Assembly (NCBI GenBank): GCA_904379015.1
Contig: CAJFHG010000030.1
Coordinates: 1-35,675 of the forward strand
Source of the DNA: Candidatus Paralachnospira caecorum
GTDB lineage: Bacteria; Bacillota; Clostridia; Lachnospirales; Lachnospiraceae
Direction of reading: 5' to 3'
Length of the DNA stretch: 35,675 nucleotides
Under the pieces are notes generated by a model. The model searched no databases. It saw only the letters and a program-made list of their open reading frames with translations, and had not been told where the DNA came from. Positions 8,079 through 16,089 of the stretch are shown here, piece by piece. The translations under genes and the position numbers were made by a program. Position 1 is the first letter of the stretch. Each line of letters begins with the position of its first letter.

Positions 8079-10439
8079 TTACGATTCCTCCATCATTGCC
8101 TTTTTGATCTTATCTACGCCGGCTGTCCTGCCAGTGGATTTTCTGCTCTTTGTCTTTTTCCGGGCCGCCGCGTTTCCCTTGATCTGTTCCACGACCGGAA
8201 TATACTGGAACACCTGAATACCCAGCGGCGCTACTTTTATGGTAATTGAATTTTCCCGCTCATCGCATTCCACCGCTTTGGTCTGCTTCACCCTGGGGTT
8301 GACCACGCCTGTGCCGCCGTATTTTTCCGCGTCGCTGTTCATGATCTCTTTATATTTTCCCGCGAAGGGCACTCCCACCTGGTACGCCTCATGGGCCACC
8401 GGGACAAAATTGCATACAACCAGAAGTGTCTCCTCTTTCTTTTTGCTCTTTCTCAGGAATATGGCAATGTTCTCTTCCGAATCCGTGCAGTTGATCCACT
8501 CAAATCCCTCCGGATCATCATCCAGCGCATAAAGAGCCGGATGCTCCAGATACAGATGATTCAGATCCTTCACATATTCCTCCAGATGGCTGTGGATCTC
8601 ATAATCCAGAAGATACCACTGAAGCCCTTCTTTTTCGTTCCACTCATCCATCTGGCCGAACTCCTGTCCCATAAAGAGAAGCTTTCTGCCCGGATGCAGC
8701 ATCATAAATCCATATGTCGCGCGCACATTGGAAAACTTGAGTTCAAACGTATCGCCGGGCATTTTCCCTACCATGGAGCCCTTGCCGTGAACGACCTCAT
8801 CATGGGACAGCACCAGGATAAAGCGCTCGCTGTAGGCGTAGATCATACTGAAGGTCATTTCTCCGTAATGGTAGGTCCGATAAATGGGATCACACTGCAT
8901 ATAACCCAGGAAATCATTCATCCAGCCCATATTCCACTTGAAGTCAAATCCGACGGCGCCGTCCTCCACATCCCCGGTGATCCTGGGCCATGCCGTCGAC
9001 TCTTCGGCGATGAGCACAGCGGGAACAGATTTTTTCTTGAAAATGGAATTCAGATGCTTCAGCATCTCCACTGCTTCCAGGTTTTCATTTCCGCCGTAAA
9101 TATTAGGGATCCATTCTCCGTCATTTTTTCCGTAATCCAGATACAGCATGGAAGCCACCGCATCCATCCGGATCCCGTCCGCATGAAATTCTTTTGCCCA
9201 GTAAAGAGCATTGGCGATCAGGAAGTTGGAAACCTGAGGCCGTCCGTAATTAAAGATCAGCGTTCCCCAGTGAGGATGGGCTCCCCTTCTGGGATCCTTA
9301 TGCTCATACAGGCCTGTCCCATCAAAATCAGCCAGGCCGAAGCGGTCTCTGGGAAAATGCGCGGGTACCCAGTCCAGAATCACGCCAATGCCTTCCTGAT
9401 GCATGGTATCCATGAAGCTGCGGAAGTCGTCCGGCGTTCCGTAACGGCTGGTAGGCGCGTAATATCCCGTCACCTGGTATCCCCAGGATTCATCCAGCGG
9501 ATGCTCCATCACCGGCATGAGCTCCACATGGGTATATCCCATGGACTTTACATACTCCGCCAGCATGGGCGCGATCTCCCTGTAATTGTAAAAAGGACTT
9601 TTTCCCTCCTCTGCCAGCTTCTCCAGCTCTTCCTCCGAATACTCCGGCCGCTTCCAGGAACCCAGATGCACTTCGTAAATATTCATGGGGCCCTCCGTCA
9701 GTGTTTCCGCCATGGCCGCCCTGCGCTTCTCGTCCATCCATTTGCCGTCATTCCACTGATAATTTCTCAGGTCATAGACAATGGAAGCCGTAGCCGGCCG
9801 GAGCTCCGCGTAGGAAGCGTAGGGATCCGCCTTCAGGCTGGGGTCCCCGCCTTTGAATTTCACTTCATATTTATAAATCGCGCCGGGCTTAAGCTCCGGA
9901 ATAAACAGTTCGTAAATCCCGGAATCGCCCAGTCTCTGCATCTGATGGCGCCTGCCGTCCCAGAGGTTGAAATCTCCCACGACACTGACCCGCATGGCAC
10001 AGGGCGCCCACACCGAAAAGAGCACGCCCTCAACTCCGCCCAGCGTCATAGGATGAGCGCCCATTTTTTCATAAATCTCATAATGAATGCCTGCCGCAAA
10101 CCGTTTCAGATCCGACTCTGTATAAACAGAAGGAAAACGGTAGGGATCCTCCAGCACCTGTGTTTCTCCGTTGTCATAAGTTACTTCATATTTATAAGAA
10201 GGAATTTTCTTCCCGGGAATCAGCACCGCAAAAAAGCCGGCCTCATCTACCTTTTCCATTTCATATTTTTTTCCGCCCTTTATGACGCTGATCGATTCTG
10301 CCGTGGGAATAAATGCCTGTATCAGGATTCCGTCATCAGTCGGATGCGGTCCCAGGAGGTTTCCCGGCTCCTGACATTCAGAATAAACCACCGCTTCGAT
10401 TTCCGGCCAGTCCATCAGTTGATATAAGGTTTCGTCCAT
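8079..10439 (-). CDS. glgB: 1,4-alpha-glucan branching enzyme
   Basis: GlgB (GH13) introduces alpha-1,6 branches into glycogen. The 786 residues include an N-terminal N1 domain (about 1-110), a CBM48 domain (about 130-225) and the catalytic barrel. Catalytic regions are visible: DWVPAHFPRD (356-365), nucleophile D426 in DGIRMDAVAS, general acid E479 in LIAEEST, and D547 in LSHDEVVHGKGS. The start at 10439 is preferred because AGGAGG sits 7 nt upstream; the in-frame ATG at 10445 touches that RBS. The C-terminal 35 or so residues are Lys/Arg-rich (ARKKTKSRKSTGR), beyond the usual end of the family. No other glg gene is present; mscS follows. Confidence 0.96.
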   Translation of the reverse strand: MDETLYQLMDWPEIEAVVYSECQEPGNLLGPHPTDDGILIQAFIPTAESISVIKGGKKYEMEKVDEAGFFAVLIPGKKIPSYKYEVTYDNGETQVLEDPYRFPSVYTESDLKRFAAGIHYEIYEKMGAHPMTLGGVEGVLFSVWAPCAMRVSVVGDFNLWDGRRHQMQRLGDSGIYELFIPELKPGAIYKYEVKFKGGDPSLKADPYASYAELRPATASIVYDLRNYQWNDGKWMDEKRRAAMAETLTEGPMNIYEVHLGSWKRPEYSEEELEKLAEEGKSPFYNYREIAPMLAEYVKSMGYTHVELMPVMEHPLDESWGYQVTGYYAPTSRYGTPDDFRSFMDTMHQEGIGVILDWVPAHFPRDRFGLADFDGTGLYEHKDPRRGAHPHWGTLIFNYGRPQVSNFLIANALYWAKEFHADGIRMDAVASMLYLDYGKNDGEWIPNIYGGNENLEAVEMLKHLNSIFKKKSVPAVLIAEESTAWPRITGDVEDGAVGFDFKWNMGWMNDFLGYMQCDPIYRTYHYGEMTFSMIYAYSERFILVLSHDEVVHGKGSMVGKMPGDTFELKFSNVRATYGFMMLHPGRKLLFMGQEFGQMDEWNEKEGLQWYLLDYEIHSHLEEYVKDLNHLYLEHPALYALDDDPEGFEWINCTDSEENIAIFLRKSKKKEETLLVVCNFVPVAHEAYQVGVPFAGKYKEIMNSDAEKYGGTGVVNPRVKQTKAVECDERENSITIKVAPLGIQVFQYIPVVEQIKGNAAARKKTKSRKSTGRTAGVDKIKKAMMEES

Positions 10440-10488
10440 AAACATCCCTCCTGTTTTACTGCGGTTCTGTTCTTTTTATCCTGTGCTC

Positions 10489-10517
10489 ATTATATCATCT
10501 GACACATTTCAGTACAA
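10489..10517 (-). promoter_or_regulatory. glgB-mscS promoter
   Basis: On the minus strand, TTGTAC (10517-10512), a 17-nt spacer and TATAAT (10494-10489) form a strong sigma-A promoter about 50 nt ahead of glgB. Confidence 0.75.
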
Positions 10518-10572
10518 GGCAATACATCCAGAAATTCCCGCAATAAAACACAAAAAATTCACCGTTTTCCGG

Positions 10573-10602
10573 TTGACACCCCGGCGACAGCCCTACTATA
10601 AT
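10573..10602 (+). promoter_or_regulatory. Perfect-consensus promoter for the SLH lysozyme gene
   Basis: TTGACA (10573-10578) and TATAAT (10597-10602) are both exact consensus hexamers, separated by 18 nt. AGGAGG at 10613-10618 follows, and the GTG start is at 10627. The transcript leader would be only about 15-20 nt. High constitutive expression is expected, fitting a cell-surface protein. Confidence 0.85.
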
Positions 10603-10626
10603 TAACAGACATAGGAGGTTATAAAA

Positions 10627-12081
10627 GTGAAAAAGAACAAAAAAATTAAAAACGCACTGTGTCTTCTGCTGAGCGCAGTGATGTGCCTTTCCCTGTTCGG
10701 CGGCACCGTTTTCGCAGAAGAAGGAGCAGAAGGAGGAACCCATATCATCACCGGTTTCGCAGGTCTGAATGACAGCGAAAAACAGATCCGCCCCTCTGCC
10801 GGAACAAAACCATCTCTGGAAGAGCTGCTCGCGCAGATGCCTGAGACACTGGATGTTTACCTGGACGGCAGTACAGAGCTTACATCCATTCCCGTCACCT
10901 GGTTCTGTGTGGGGGAGGATTACGAAACATCCGACGGCTATTATTTTCAGTTCAGCCCTCAGTGGGATGAAAACACTTATACACTTTCTGAAGATTTGGA
11001 GCTTCTCACAGACGCGCCCTATATCGGGGTATTTTTATCATCAGAATCTGATATTTCCCTTTATTCTGTAACCGATATCCCCAACGAAACGGCAATATTT
11101 GAGTTTCTTGTGAAAGAAATAGGTTTCAACAACGCAGTTGCCAGCGGTATTCTGGCGAATATCTACTATGAATCCACCTTTGATCATCTGGCGACCGGAG
11201 ACAACGACACCAGCCACGGAATCTGCCAGTGGCACGCGGCCCGGTGGGACGCGCTGACAGGATGGTGTCAGGAAAAAGGATATGATCCCAATACCCTCGA
11301 CGGCCAGCTCCACTATCTGCAGTTTGAGCTTTCCAATAACGATCCTGAATATCTGTACAACGGCAAACGCATTTCCGATTATCTGAGAACACTGCCCAAC
11401 ACGGCGGACGGCGCCTATGAGGCGGGACGGTACTGGTGCTATTATTATGAGGTGCCCGCCAACCGCGAGACCGTATCTGTCACCCGGGGGAACCTGGCCA
11501 GAAATACATACTGGCCGGAATATGTATATTCTGATGTACACTTCACAGACTGGTTCTCTTCCGATGTCGTTTACGTGCATGACAATCAGCTGATGACCGG
11601 CTACGGCGACGGAAGTACCTTCGGCCCTTACGACTACCTGGCCCGCGCCCAGTTCGCGCTGATCCTTCACCGGATTGAAAATGAGCCGGCAGTTTCGACC
11701 GCCAATCCCTTCCCTGATGTGGCTGAAAACGCATGGTATCGGAATGCCGTTGTATGGGTCAATGAAACGGGAATTGCCACAGGGTATTCAAACGGCAATT
11801 TCGGCCCTGCTGATTCCATTACCCGGGAGCAGATGGCAGTCATGATGTACCATTACGCGCAGCTGAAAGGCTATGATACATCCGTCACATCCGACTTCAG
11901 CCAGTATCAGGACGCGTCGTCAGTCAGTGATTTTGCCATTGACGCAATGGAGTGGGCTGTGGGAAACGGCATCATCACCGGAAAATATAACGAAACCATG
12001 CTGGATCCTCAGGGGCGCACAACAAGGGCAGAATGCGCAACGATCCTGACCCGTTTCATGGAACAGTTCGCAGACGTGTAA
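10627..12081 (+). CDS. Secreted Ig-like / phage tail lysozyme / SLH-domain protein
   Basis: Predicted surface-anchored peptidoglycan hydrolase of 484 residues. Residues 1-30 are a signal peptide (basic KKNKKIKN, hydrophobic core, cleavage after VFA). Residues about 38-135 resemble a bacterial Ig-like repeat (LDVYLDGSTELTSIPVTW). Residues about 152-290 match the phage-tail-lysozyme type fold, with a probable catalytic E182 in ANIYYESTFDH and the SHGICQWHAARW block. Residues about 300-482 hold three S-layer homology repeats (WFSSDVVYVHDN, WYRNAVVWVNETGI, FAIDAMEWAVGNGI), which bind secondary cell-wall polymer. It starts with GTG, supported by AGGAGG eight bases upstream. Monocistronic, with its own promoter and strong terminator. 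The domain calls are good; actual lytic activity is inferred. Confidence 0.85.
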   Translation: MKKNKKIKNALCLLLSAVMCLSLFGGTVFAEEGAEGGTHIITGFAGLNDSEKQIRPSAGTKPSLEELLAQMPETLDVYLDGSTELTSIPVTWFCVGEDYETSDGYYFQFSPQWDENTYTLSEDLELLTDAPYIGVFLSSESDISLYSVTDIPNETAIFEFLVKEIGFNNAVASGILANIYYESTFDHLATGDNDTSHGICQWHAARWDALTGWCQEKGYDPNTLDGQLHYLQFELSNNDPEYLYNGKRISDYLRTLPNTADGAYEAGRYWCYYYEVPANRETVSVTRGNLARNTYWPEYVYSDVHFTDWFSSDVVYVHDNQLMTGYGDGSTFGPYDYLARAQFALILHRIENEPAVSTANPFPDVAENAWYRNAVVWVNETGIATGYSNGNFGPADSITREQMAVMMYHYAQLKGYDTSVTSDFSQYQDASSVSDFAIDAMEWAVGNGIITGKYNETMLDPQGRTTRAECATILTRFMEQFADV

Positions 12082-12181
12082 TTCCCCGCAGTTGATTCCC
12101 ACGGAGAAGATCGAGCCGGAAAGTTGATTGACTTACCATGCAATCTGTGATATCCGGAGCGGGAATATATTTCCGCCGAAA

Positions 12182-12240
12182 AACGCTTATTTTTGCTCCG
12201 TTAGGCCATTGAAGGAGTAAAAATAAGCGTTTGTTTTTTC
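12182..12240 (+). terminator. Very strong intrinsic terminator, likely bidirectional
   Basis: The arms 12182-12200 and 12215-12233 pair over 19 bp with one G-U, loop of 14 nt, then GTTTTTT on the plus strand. On the minus strand the stem is followed by TTTTT, so it can also end transcription of the convergent GTPase operon. Confidence 0.9.
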
Positions 12241-12270
12241 AAGGAGGTCTATATGATATTCATTGAATAA
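12241..12270 (+). other. Orphan Shine-Dalgarno plus five-codon reading frame
   Basis: AAGGAGG (12241-12247) is followed after 5 nt by ATG and four sense codons (MIFIE), then TAA at 12268-12270. It lies directly after a strong terminator and has no gene after it in this direction. It may be a remnant of a lost gene start or chance; no function is claimed. Confidence 0.2.
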
Positions 12271-12297
12271 GCAGTAAATAAAATCAACCCGATAGCT

Positions 12298-13245
12298 TCA
12301 GTTAAAGTATACCAGCTCATCCGCGGGCCTTTCGGCCGGCTGCACATCCTCGGCAAGGAGAACCGGACCGATCCCGCGGTATTCCCGTCTGTACTCATAC
12401 TGCATCCGCGCCGTCACTGTTACCCACTCTCCCGGCTTCGGCACCGCGATATTCCCGCCCCTGCACAAAAAGCCGATAAACTGGATATCATCGGCGCAGC
12501 AGGTCATGGCCTTCCGTCCGGGCACAAAATATTCTTTCGGGAACCGCCCTTTCATGATCCGGCCCTTAAAGCGGACCGTCTTTCCTTCATAGCGATCCCT
12601 GTCATCCGATGCGTCCAGGTACCAGATTCCGAAATCTTCATCCTGGATCTCGATCACCGGAGCATTCAGATCATAAGGCGGAATGTCTCTTCCCAGCTCG
12701 ATCATATGGCCGTCCCTGTGCTCGAACATGATCTGGATCTCATTGTTCAGCGCCTTGGCGTTCCGTCTGAAGGAAGGAAGATCCAGATCCTCTGTGCAGC
12801 GGTTAAAAACAGCCAGCTCCGTATACTTCAGCATATTTCCCACCAGAGAACGCATATTGCTGAGATACAGCGAAAACGTACTGGCATCTATGATCGTAAT
12901 GATCTGATAAATTCCCCAGCCGTCCGGCAGGTCGGTATCAAACAGCGTCTCTGGATTCCACATTCCATTATATTCTATGAATACCCTGCCGGGCTGATAC
13001 TTGTCCTGACATTTCTGGAAAAACTCTGATGTCAGCTCTTCCTCTTCTTCCAGAAATACCTGCTGTGTCCTGCACAGGACCAGCGACTGCTTCTTCATGG
13101 AAACTTCCCCGTCCTCGCAGCAGATCAGCAGCCCCGGCTCTCCGTCTATAAATTCACCGTTGTCAAAAATCTCCTGGAGAAAAGATGTTTTTCCGCTCTC
13201 AAGAAATCCCATGATCAAATAGACCGGAACTTGAATTTCGTCCAT
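12298..13245 (-). CDS. CobW-like P-loop GTPase fused to a DUF1980-like C-terminal domain
   Basis: Predicted nucleotide-binding protein of 315 residues, possibly a metal-handling chaperone. The Walker A is GFLESGKTS (13-21), a variant of the CobW GFLGAGKT. The CobW-type CxCC metal motif is replaced by LLICCEDGE (39-47), and the NKxD specificity motif is degenerate (FNRCTED near 147-153). Residues about 200-315 form a beta-rich segment (KTVRFKGRI, FPKEYFVPGR, MTCCADD, GEWVTVTARMQ) resembling the C-terminal domain of the TIGR03943/DUF1980 family. That family is normally encoded beside a permease and a CobW GTPase. It is second in an operon behind the His-rich CobW gene, 44 bp away. The domain resemblance is recalled by eye; the substrate is unknown. 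Confidence 0.72.
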   Translation of the reverse strand: MDEIQVPVYLIMGFLESGKTSFLQEIFDNGEFIDGEPGLLICCEDGEVSMKKQSLVLCRTQQVFLEEEEELTSEFFQKCQDKYQPGRVFIEYNGMWNPETLFDTDLPDGWGIYQIITIIDASTFSLYLSNMRSLVGNMLKYTELAVFNRCTEDLDLPSFRRNAKALNNEIQIMFEHRDGHMIELGRDIPPYDLNAPVIEIQDEDFGIWYLDASDDRDRYEGKTVRFKGRIMKGRFPKEYFVPGRKAMTCCADDIQFIGFLCRGGNIAVPKPGEWVTVTARMQYEYRREYRGIGPVLLAEDVQPAERPADELVYFN

Positions 13246-13289
13246 TGCTCAGCCTCTTTTCTGTGTTTTTCGTTTTTAAAGAAACTTTT

Positions 13290-14384
13290 TTATTTCACAA
13301 GAAACAATTCTTCCAACTTATCTTCCTTCAATTTTGAACCAATCACACACAGACGCCCCGTGTATTCGGGCTGTCCTTCTCTCAGCTCATATTCGCCGGG
13401 CACCATGTCAAAATAAATCCAGCTTCCGTCCGCCGCGGGCAGCATTCCTTTTGCCCGGAGAATCACGCCGAACTCTTCCGTTTCCGACAGGGCCTTCAGA
13501 ATCTGCTCCACTTCTTCCCTTGTATATTTTCTGGGCGTTTCCTTTCCCCAGCTGACAAACACTTCATCCGCGTGATGGTCATGATGATGGCCATGCTCAT
13601 GATGATGGTCATGGTCGTGATGATCATGACCGCAGCTGCAGTCATCGCGGCCGTCATCATGGCTGTGATGATGATCATGATCGTGATGGTGATCATGGTC
13701 ACCGTGATCATCATGGCCGTGGCTGTGATGATGGCCTCCGCATACAGGACAGATCTCTTCTTCCTCCATCAGCTCCTCTGCCAGGGAAACCGGCCGCTCC
13801 ATGGCTGCCAGCAGCTGCGCCCCGGTCAGATCATTCCAGGGGGTTGTGATGATCACGGCATCCTCATTCTTTTCACGCAAAAGCTTCACGCACGCTTCCA
13901 GCTTTTCCTGGTCCGCGTTCTGAGTCCTGCTCAGAATGATCGTCCGGGCGCTCTCGATCTGATTATTATAAAACTCGCCGAAATTCTTCATATACATTCT
14001 GCATTTGTTGACATCCGCAACAGTCACAAGACTGTTCAGTTCAATATCAGCCTCGCCCCGGACTCCCATGACAGCGCGGGTCACATCCGACAGCTTGCCC
14101 ACGCCGGAGGGCTCGATGATGATCCTGTCCGGATGGAATCTGTCAATGACTTCCTTGAGCGCCGCAGCAAAATCCCCCACCAGGGAGCAGCAGATACAGC
14201 CGGAATTCATCTCAGTAATATTGATGCCCGCATCCTTCAGAAATCCTCCGTCAATCCCGATCTCGCCGAACTCATTTTCAATGAGCACGACCTTCTGTCC
14301 CTTCAGGGCCTCTTCCAGGAGTTTTTTGATCAATGTCGTCTTTCCGGCTCCCAGAAATCCGGAAACAATATCTATCTTCGCCAT
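13290..14384 (-). CDS. CobW/COG0523-family GTPase with long histidine-rich metal-binding region
   Basis: G3E-family GTPase of 364 residues, expected to act as a metallochaperone for zinc, cobalt or nickel. It shows Walker A GFLGAGKTT (9-17), ENEFGEIGID (36-45) and the CxCC metal motif in SGCICCSL (61-68). EPSG is at 91-94. The usual NKxD motif is replaced by SRTQ (152-155), so guanine specificity is not assured. Residues 218-271 contain 28 histidines mixed with Asp, flanked by CPVC (212-215) and CSC (249-251), a likely metal store. The C-terminal CobW_C domain follows (about 278-364; GVILRAKGM). The start at 14384 has GGAAGGG upstream. No zinc transporter or Zur gene is adjacent. Confidence 0.9.
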   Translation of the reverse strand: MAKIDIVSGFLGAGKTTLIKKLLEEALKGQKVVLIENEFGEIGIDGGFLKDAGINITEMNSGCICCSLVGDFAAALKEVIDRFHPDRIIIEPSGVGKLSDVTRAVMGVRGEADIELNSLVTVADVNKCRMYMKNFGEFYNNQIESARTIILSRTQNADQEKLEACVKLLREKNEDAVIITTPWNDLTGAQLLAAMERPVSLAEELMEEEEICPVCGGHHHSHGHDDHGDHDHHHDHDHHHSHDDGRDDCSCGHDHHDHDHHHEHGHHHDHHADEVFVSWGKETPRKYTREEVEQILKALSETEEFGVILRAKGMLPAADGSWIYFDMVPGEYELREGQPEYTGRLCVIGSKLKEDKLEELFLVK

Positions 14385-14432
14385 ATGAACCCTTCCTTTC
14401 CGACCGCGGAATCCTTCATCCGCGCCCGTTCT

Positions 14433-14461
14433 ATTTTAATGCGGTTTTTCAAAGAAATCAA
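14433..14461 (-). promoter_or_regulatory. Promoter of the CobW pair
   Basis: On the minus strand, TTGATT (14461-14456), 17 nt, and TAAAAT (14438-14433) lie about 50 nt ahead of the His-rich gene. No inverted repeat resembling a Zur operator was seen across it. Confidence 0.6.
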
Positions 14462-14578
14462 CTCCAAAAAGCCGCTGCCCGTCGGATGCCGCCCCTGCCG
14501 GCACGGCAGGTCTCCGCTCTTTCGGCCGGCGCTGAACGCGAGCCGCCGGCACGCAGCGCCCCTCCGGGCGTACCGCGC

Positions 14579-14620
14579 AAAAAAGACCGGCAGCCCTGAT
14601 CTTCAGGCTCCCGCCGGCCT
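14579..14620 (-). terminator. Terminator of the zinc-ribbon membrane protein gene
   Basis: On the minus strand, CCGGC plus AGCCTGA pair with TCAGGGCT plus GCCGG around an AGA loop, with small bulges, followed by CTTTTTT. It sits 36 bp after the stop of the 14656-15057 gene. Confidence 0.7.
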
Positions 14621-14655
14621 ATACCGCATTGACTCACCGCTTGTTCCACTGTCTG

Positions 14656-15057
14656 TCAGGTCTTCTTTATGAATTCTGTCCTGCATTTGGGACAGGTGAT
14701 ACTGATTCTTCCCTTTCCCTTCGGCACACGCACCGTCTGTCTGCAGGAGGGGCATTTGAAATAGCAGTGGGTCTTATCCTTTCTTCTGTTGTTGAACCGT
14801 GCAAACGCGCCGCGGATCCCGGCTGTCATTCGCAGATATTTCGTATTTTCCGCGCTTCGCCTGGTGATATTTCTGGACAGCAGCCTGAAATACATCAGAA
14901 TAATGCCCACCACAGAAAGCCAGTAAAACAGCGTAAATCTGGTCAGCACCGAAAGGAACAGACAAACTACCGTGACCACCATGATAAAACGGTTCAGCTG
15001 ATCACTGCCGTATCTTCCGTACATCCATCTGTTCAACCTGTCACGAAATCCACTCAT
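14656..15057 (-). CDS. Small membrane protein with C-terminal zinc ribbon
   Basis: No specific function is recognised for this 133-residue protein. It has a basic N-terminus (RDRLNRWMYGRYGSD), then two predicted membrane segments at about 24-42 and 43-60 separated by a very short turn. A basic cytoplasmic linker follows (RRSAENTKYLRM, NNRRKDK). The C-terminus is a zinc ribbon, with CPSC at about 101-104 and CPKC at about 122-125, about 17 residues apart. Proteins of this design are common in Clostridia and are usually annotated hypothetical. The start at 15057 has AGGAGAAAAGG upstream. It is monocistronic, divergent from the MBL-GDPD operon, and has its own terminator. Confidence 0.75.
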   Translation of the reverse strand: MSGFRDRLNRWMYGRYGSDQLNRFIMVVTVVCLFLSVLTRFTLFYWLSVVGIILMYFRLLSRNITRRSAENTKYLRMTAGIRGAFARFNNRRKDKTHCYFKCPSCRQTVRVPKGKGRISITCPKCRTEFIKKT

Positions 15058-15228
15058 TTACCTTTTCTCCTATCCTTCCATTTCCATATTTCCGGTCATC
15101 CGCTCTGTCTCAAGAGTTCTCTGCCCAGCGCTTCTTTCCTACCAATCATATTCCCTTTGCCGCTTTCCGTCAATGAAACCCGTCAAAAATTTTCTGAAAT
15201 TTTTATGAATTCCCCAGATTCTTCCGCA

Positions 15229-15257
15229 TTGCACCAATTCACATTCTATAGTATAAT
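15229..15257 (+). promoter_or_regulatory. Promoter of the MBL-GDPD operon
   Basis: TTGCAC (15229-15234), a 17-nt spacer and TATAAT (15252-15257) lie 28 nt upstream of the MBL start codon. Confidence 0.78.
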
Positions 15258-15285
15258 AAGACCCTGAAGAAAGGATGGAACCATT

Positions 15286-16089
15286 ATGGAACAATTATAT
15301 GTGCTGGGCACAGGAAATGCTCAGGCGGTCAGGTGCTACAACACCTGCTTCGCCATCCGCGACGATGAGGAATATTTTCTGGTGGACGCCGGAGGCGGCA
15401 ACGGCATTCTCCGCATTCTGGAAGATATGGATGTTCCGCTTGAACATATTCATCATATTTTTGTCACCCATGAACATAATGACCATATTCTCGGAATGGT
15501 ATGGATGATCCGCATGATCGCCACTGCCATCCGAAAGGGCAGCTACAGCGGAAATCTGACGGTCTACTGCCATGACGGTCTGGTTGATACAATCCGTCTC
15601 TTATGCACACTGACCATTCAGAAAAAATTCTGTGCTCTTTTTGACGACCGGATCCTGTTTGTTCCTTTAAAAGACGGGGACACGAAAAAGATCCTGGATT
15701 ATGATGTAACATTTTTTGATATCCTGTCCACCAAGGCCCGCCAGTTCGGCTTCACCACTGTCCTGAAAAACGGACGCCGGCTGACCTGCGCAGGCGACGA
15801 GCCCTGCAGTCCCGGCTGCCGAAACTATGTCGCCGGCAGCGACTGGCTCCTCCATGAAGCCTTCTGTCTGTACAGGGACCGGGAACGGTTCAGGCCTTAT
15901 GAAAAGCATCACAGCACGGTGAAGGATGCCTGTGAGCTGGCGGAAAGCCTGCATATTCCCAATCTGGTCCTGTGGCACACGGAGGACAAGGATTTGAAAA
16001 ACCGGAAGAAGAACTACACCGCTGAGGGAAAAGCCTTCTACAGCGGAAATCTGTACGTTCCGGACGACGGGGAGATTCTTGCGCTATGA
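15286..16089 (+). CDS. MBL-fold (RNase Z-like) metallo-hydrolase
   Basis: Zinc-dependent hydrolase of 267 residues with a metallo-beta-lactamase fold. The N-terminal LGTGNAQAVRCYNTCF resembles the RNase Z/ElaC opening. The metal motif HEHNDH appears in VTHEHNDHILG at about 62-72. Later ligands are likely D169 in CAGDEP, and the H in LWHTED near the C-terminus. It is shorter than RNase Z (about 300-310) and lacks an obvious exosite, so another phosphodiester or lactone substrate is possible. The RBS is GAAAGGATGG. It overlaps the next gene by 4 nt (ATGA), so translation is coupled to a glycerophosphodiesterase. Substrate unknown. Confidence 0.85.
   Translation: MEQLYVLGTGNAQAVRCYNTCFAIRDDEEYFLVDAGGGNGILRILEDMDVPLEHIHHIFVTHEHNDHILGMVWMIRMIATAIRKGSYSGNLTVYCHDGLVDTIRLLCTLTIQKKFCALFDDRILFVPLKDGDTKKILDYDVTFFDILSTKARQFGFTTVLKNGRRLTCAGDEPCSPGCRNYVAGSDWLLHEAFCLYRDRERFRPYEKHHSTVKDACELAESLHIPNLVLWHTEDKDLKNRKKNYTAEGKAFYSGNLYVPDDGEILAL

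Noticed and set aside
8391-10427. Long plus-strand frame (678 codons) over glgB
   Set aside because: Antisense of glgB; no domain features, and glgB catalytic motifs are intact on the other strand.
12253-12270. Leader peptide for attenuation
   Set aside because: It lies after a terminator and before a gene on the opposite strand, so it cannot attenuate anything here.
13560-13740. Short tandem repeat or CRISPR-like look
   Set aside because: The repeats are the irregular His/Asp codons of the metal-binding stretch; no unit of constant length and no spacers.
14458-14649. Small minus-strand frame of 63 codons
   Set aside because: Ala/Arg/Gly-rich translation of GC-rich intergenic DNA, overlapping a terminator; no RBS.
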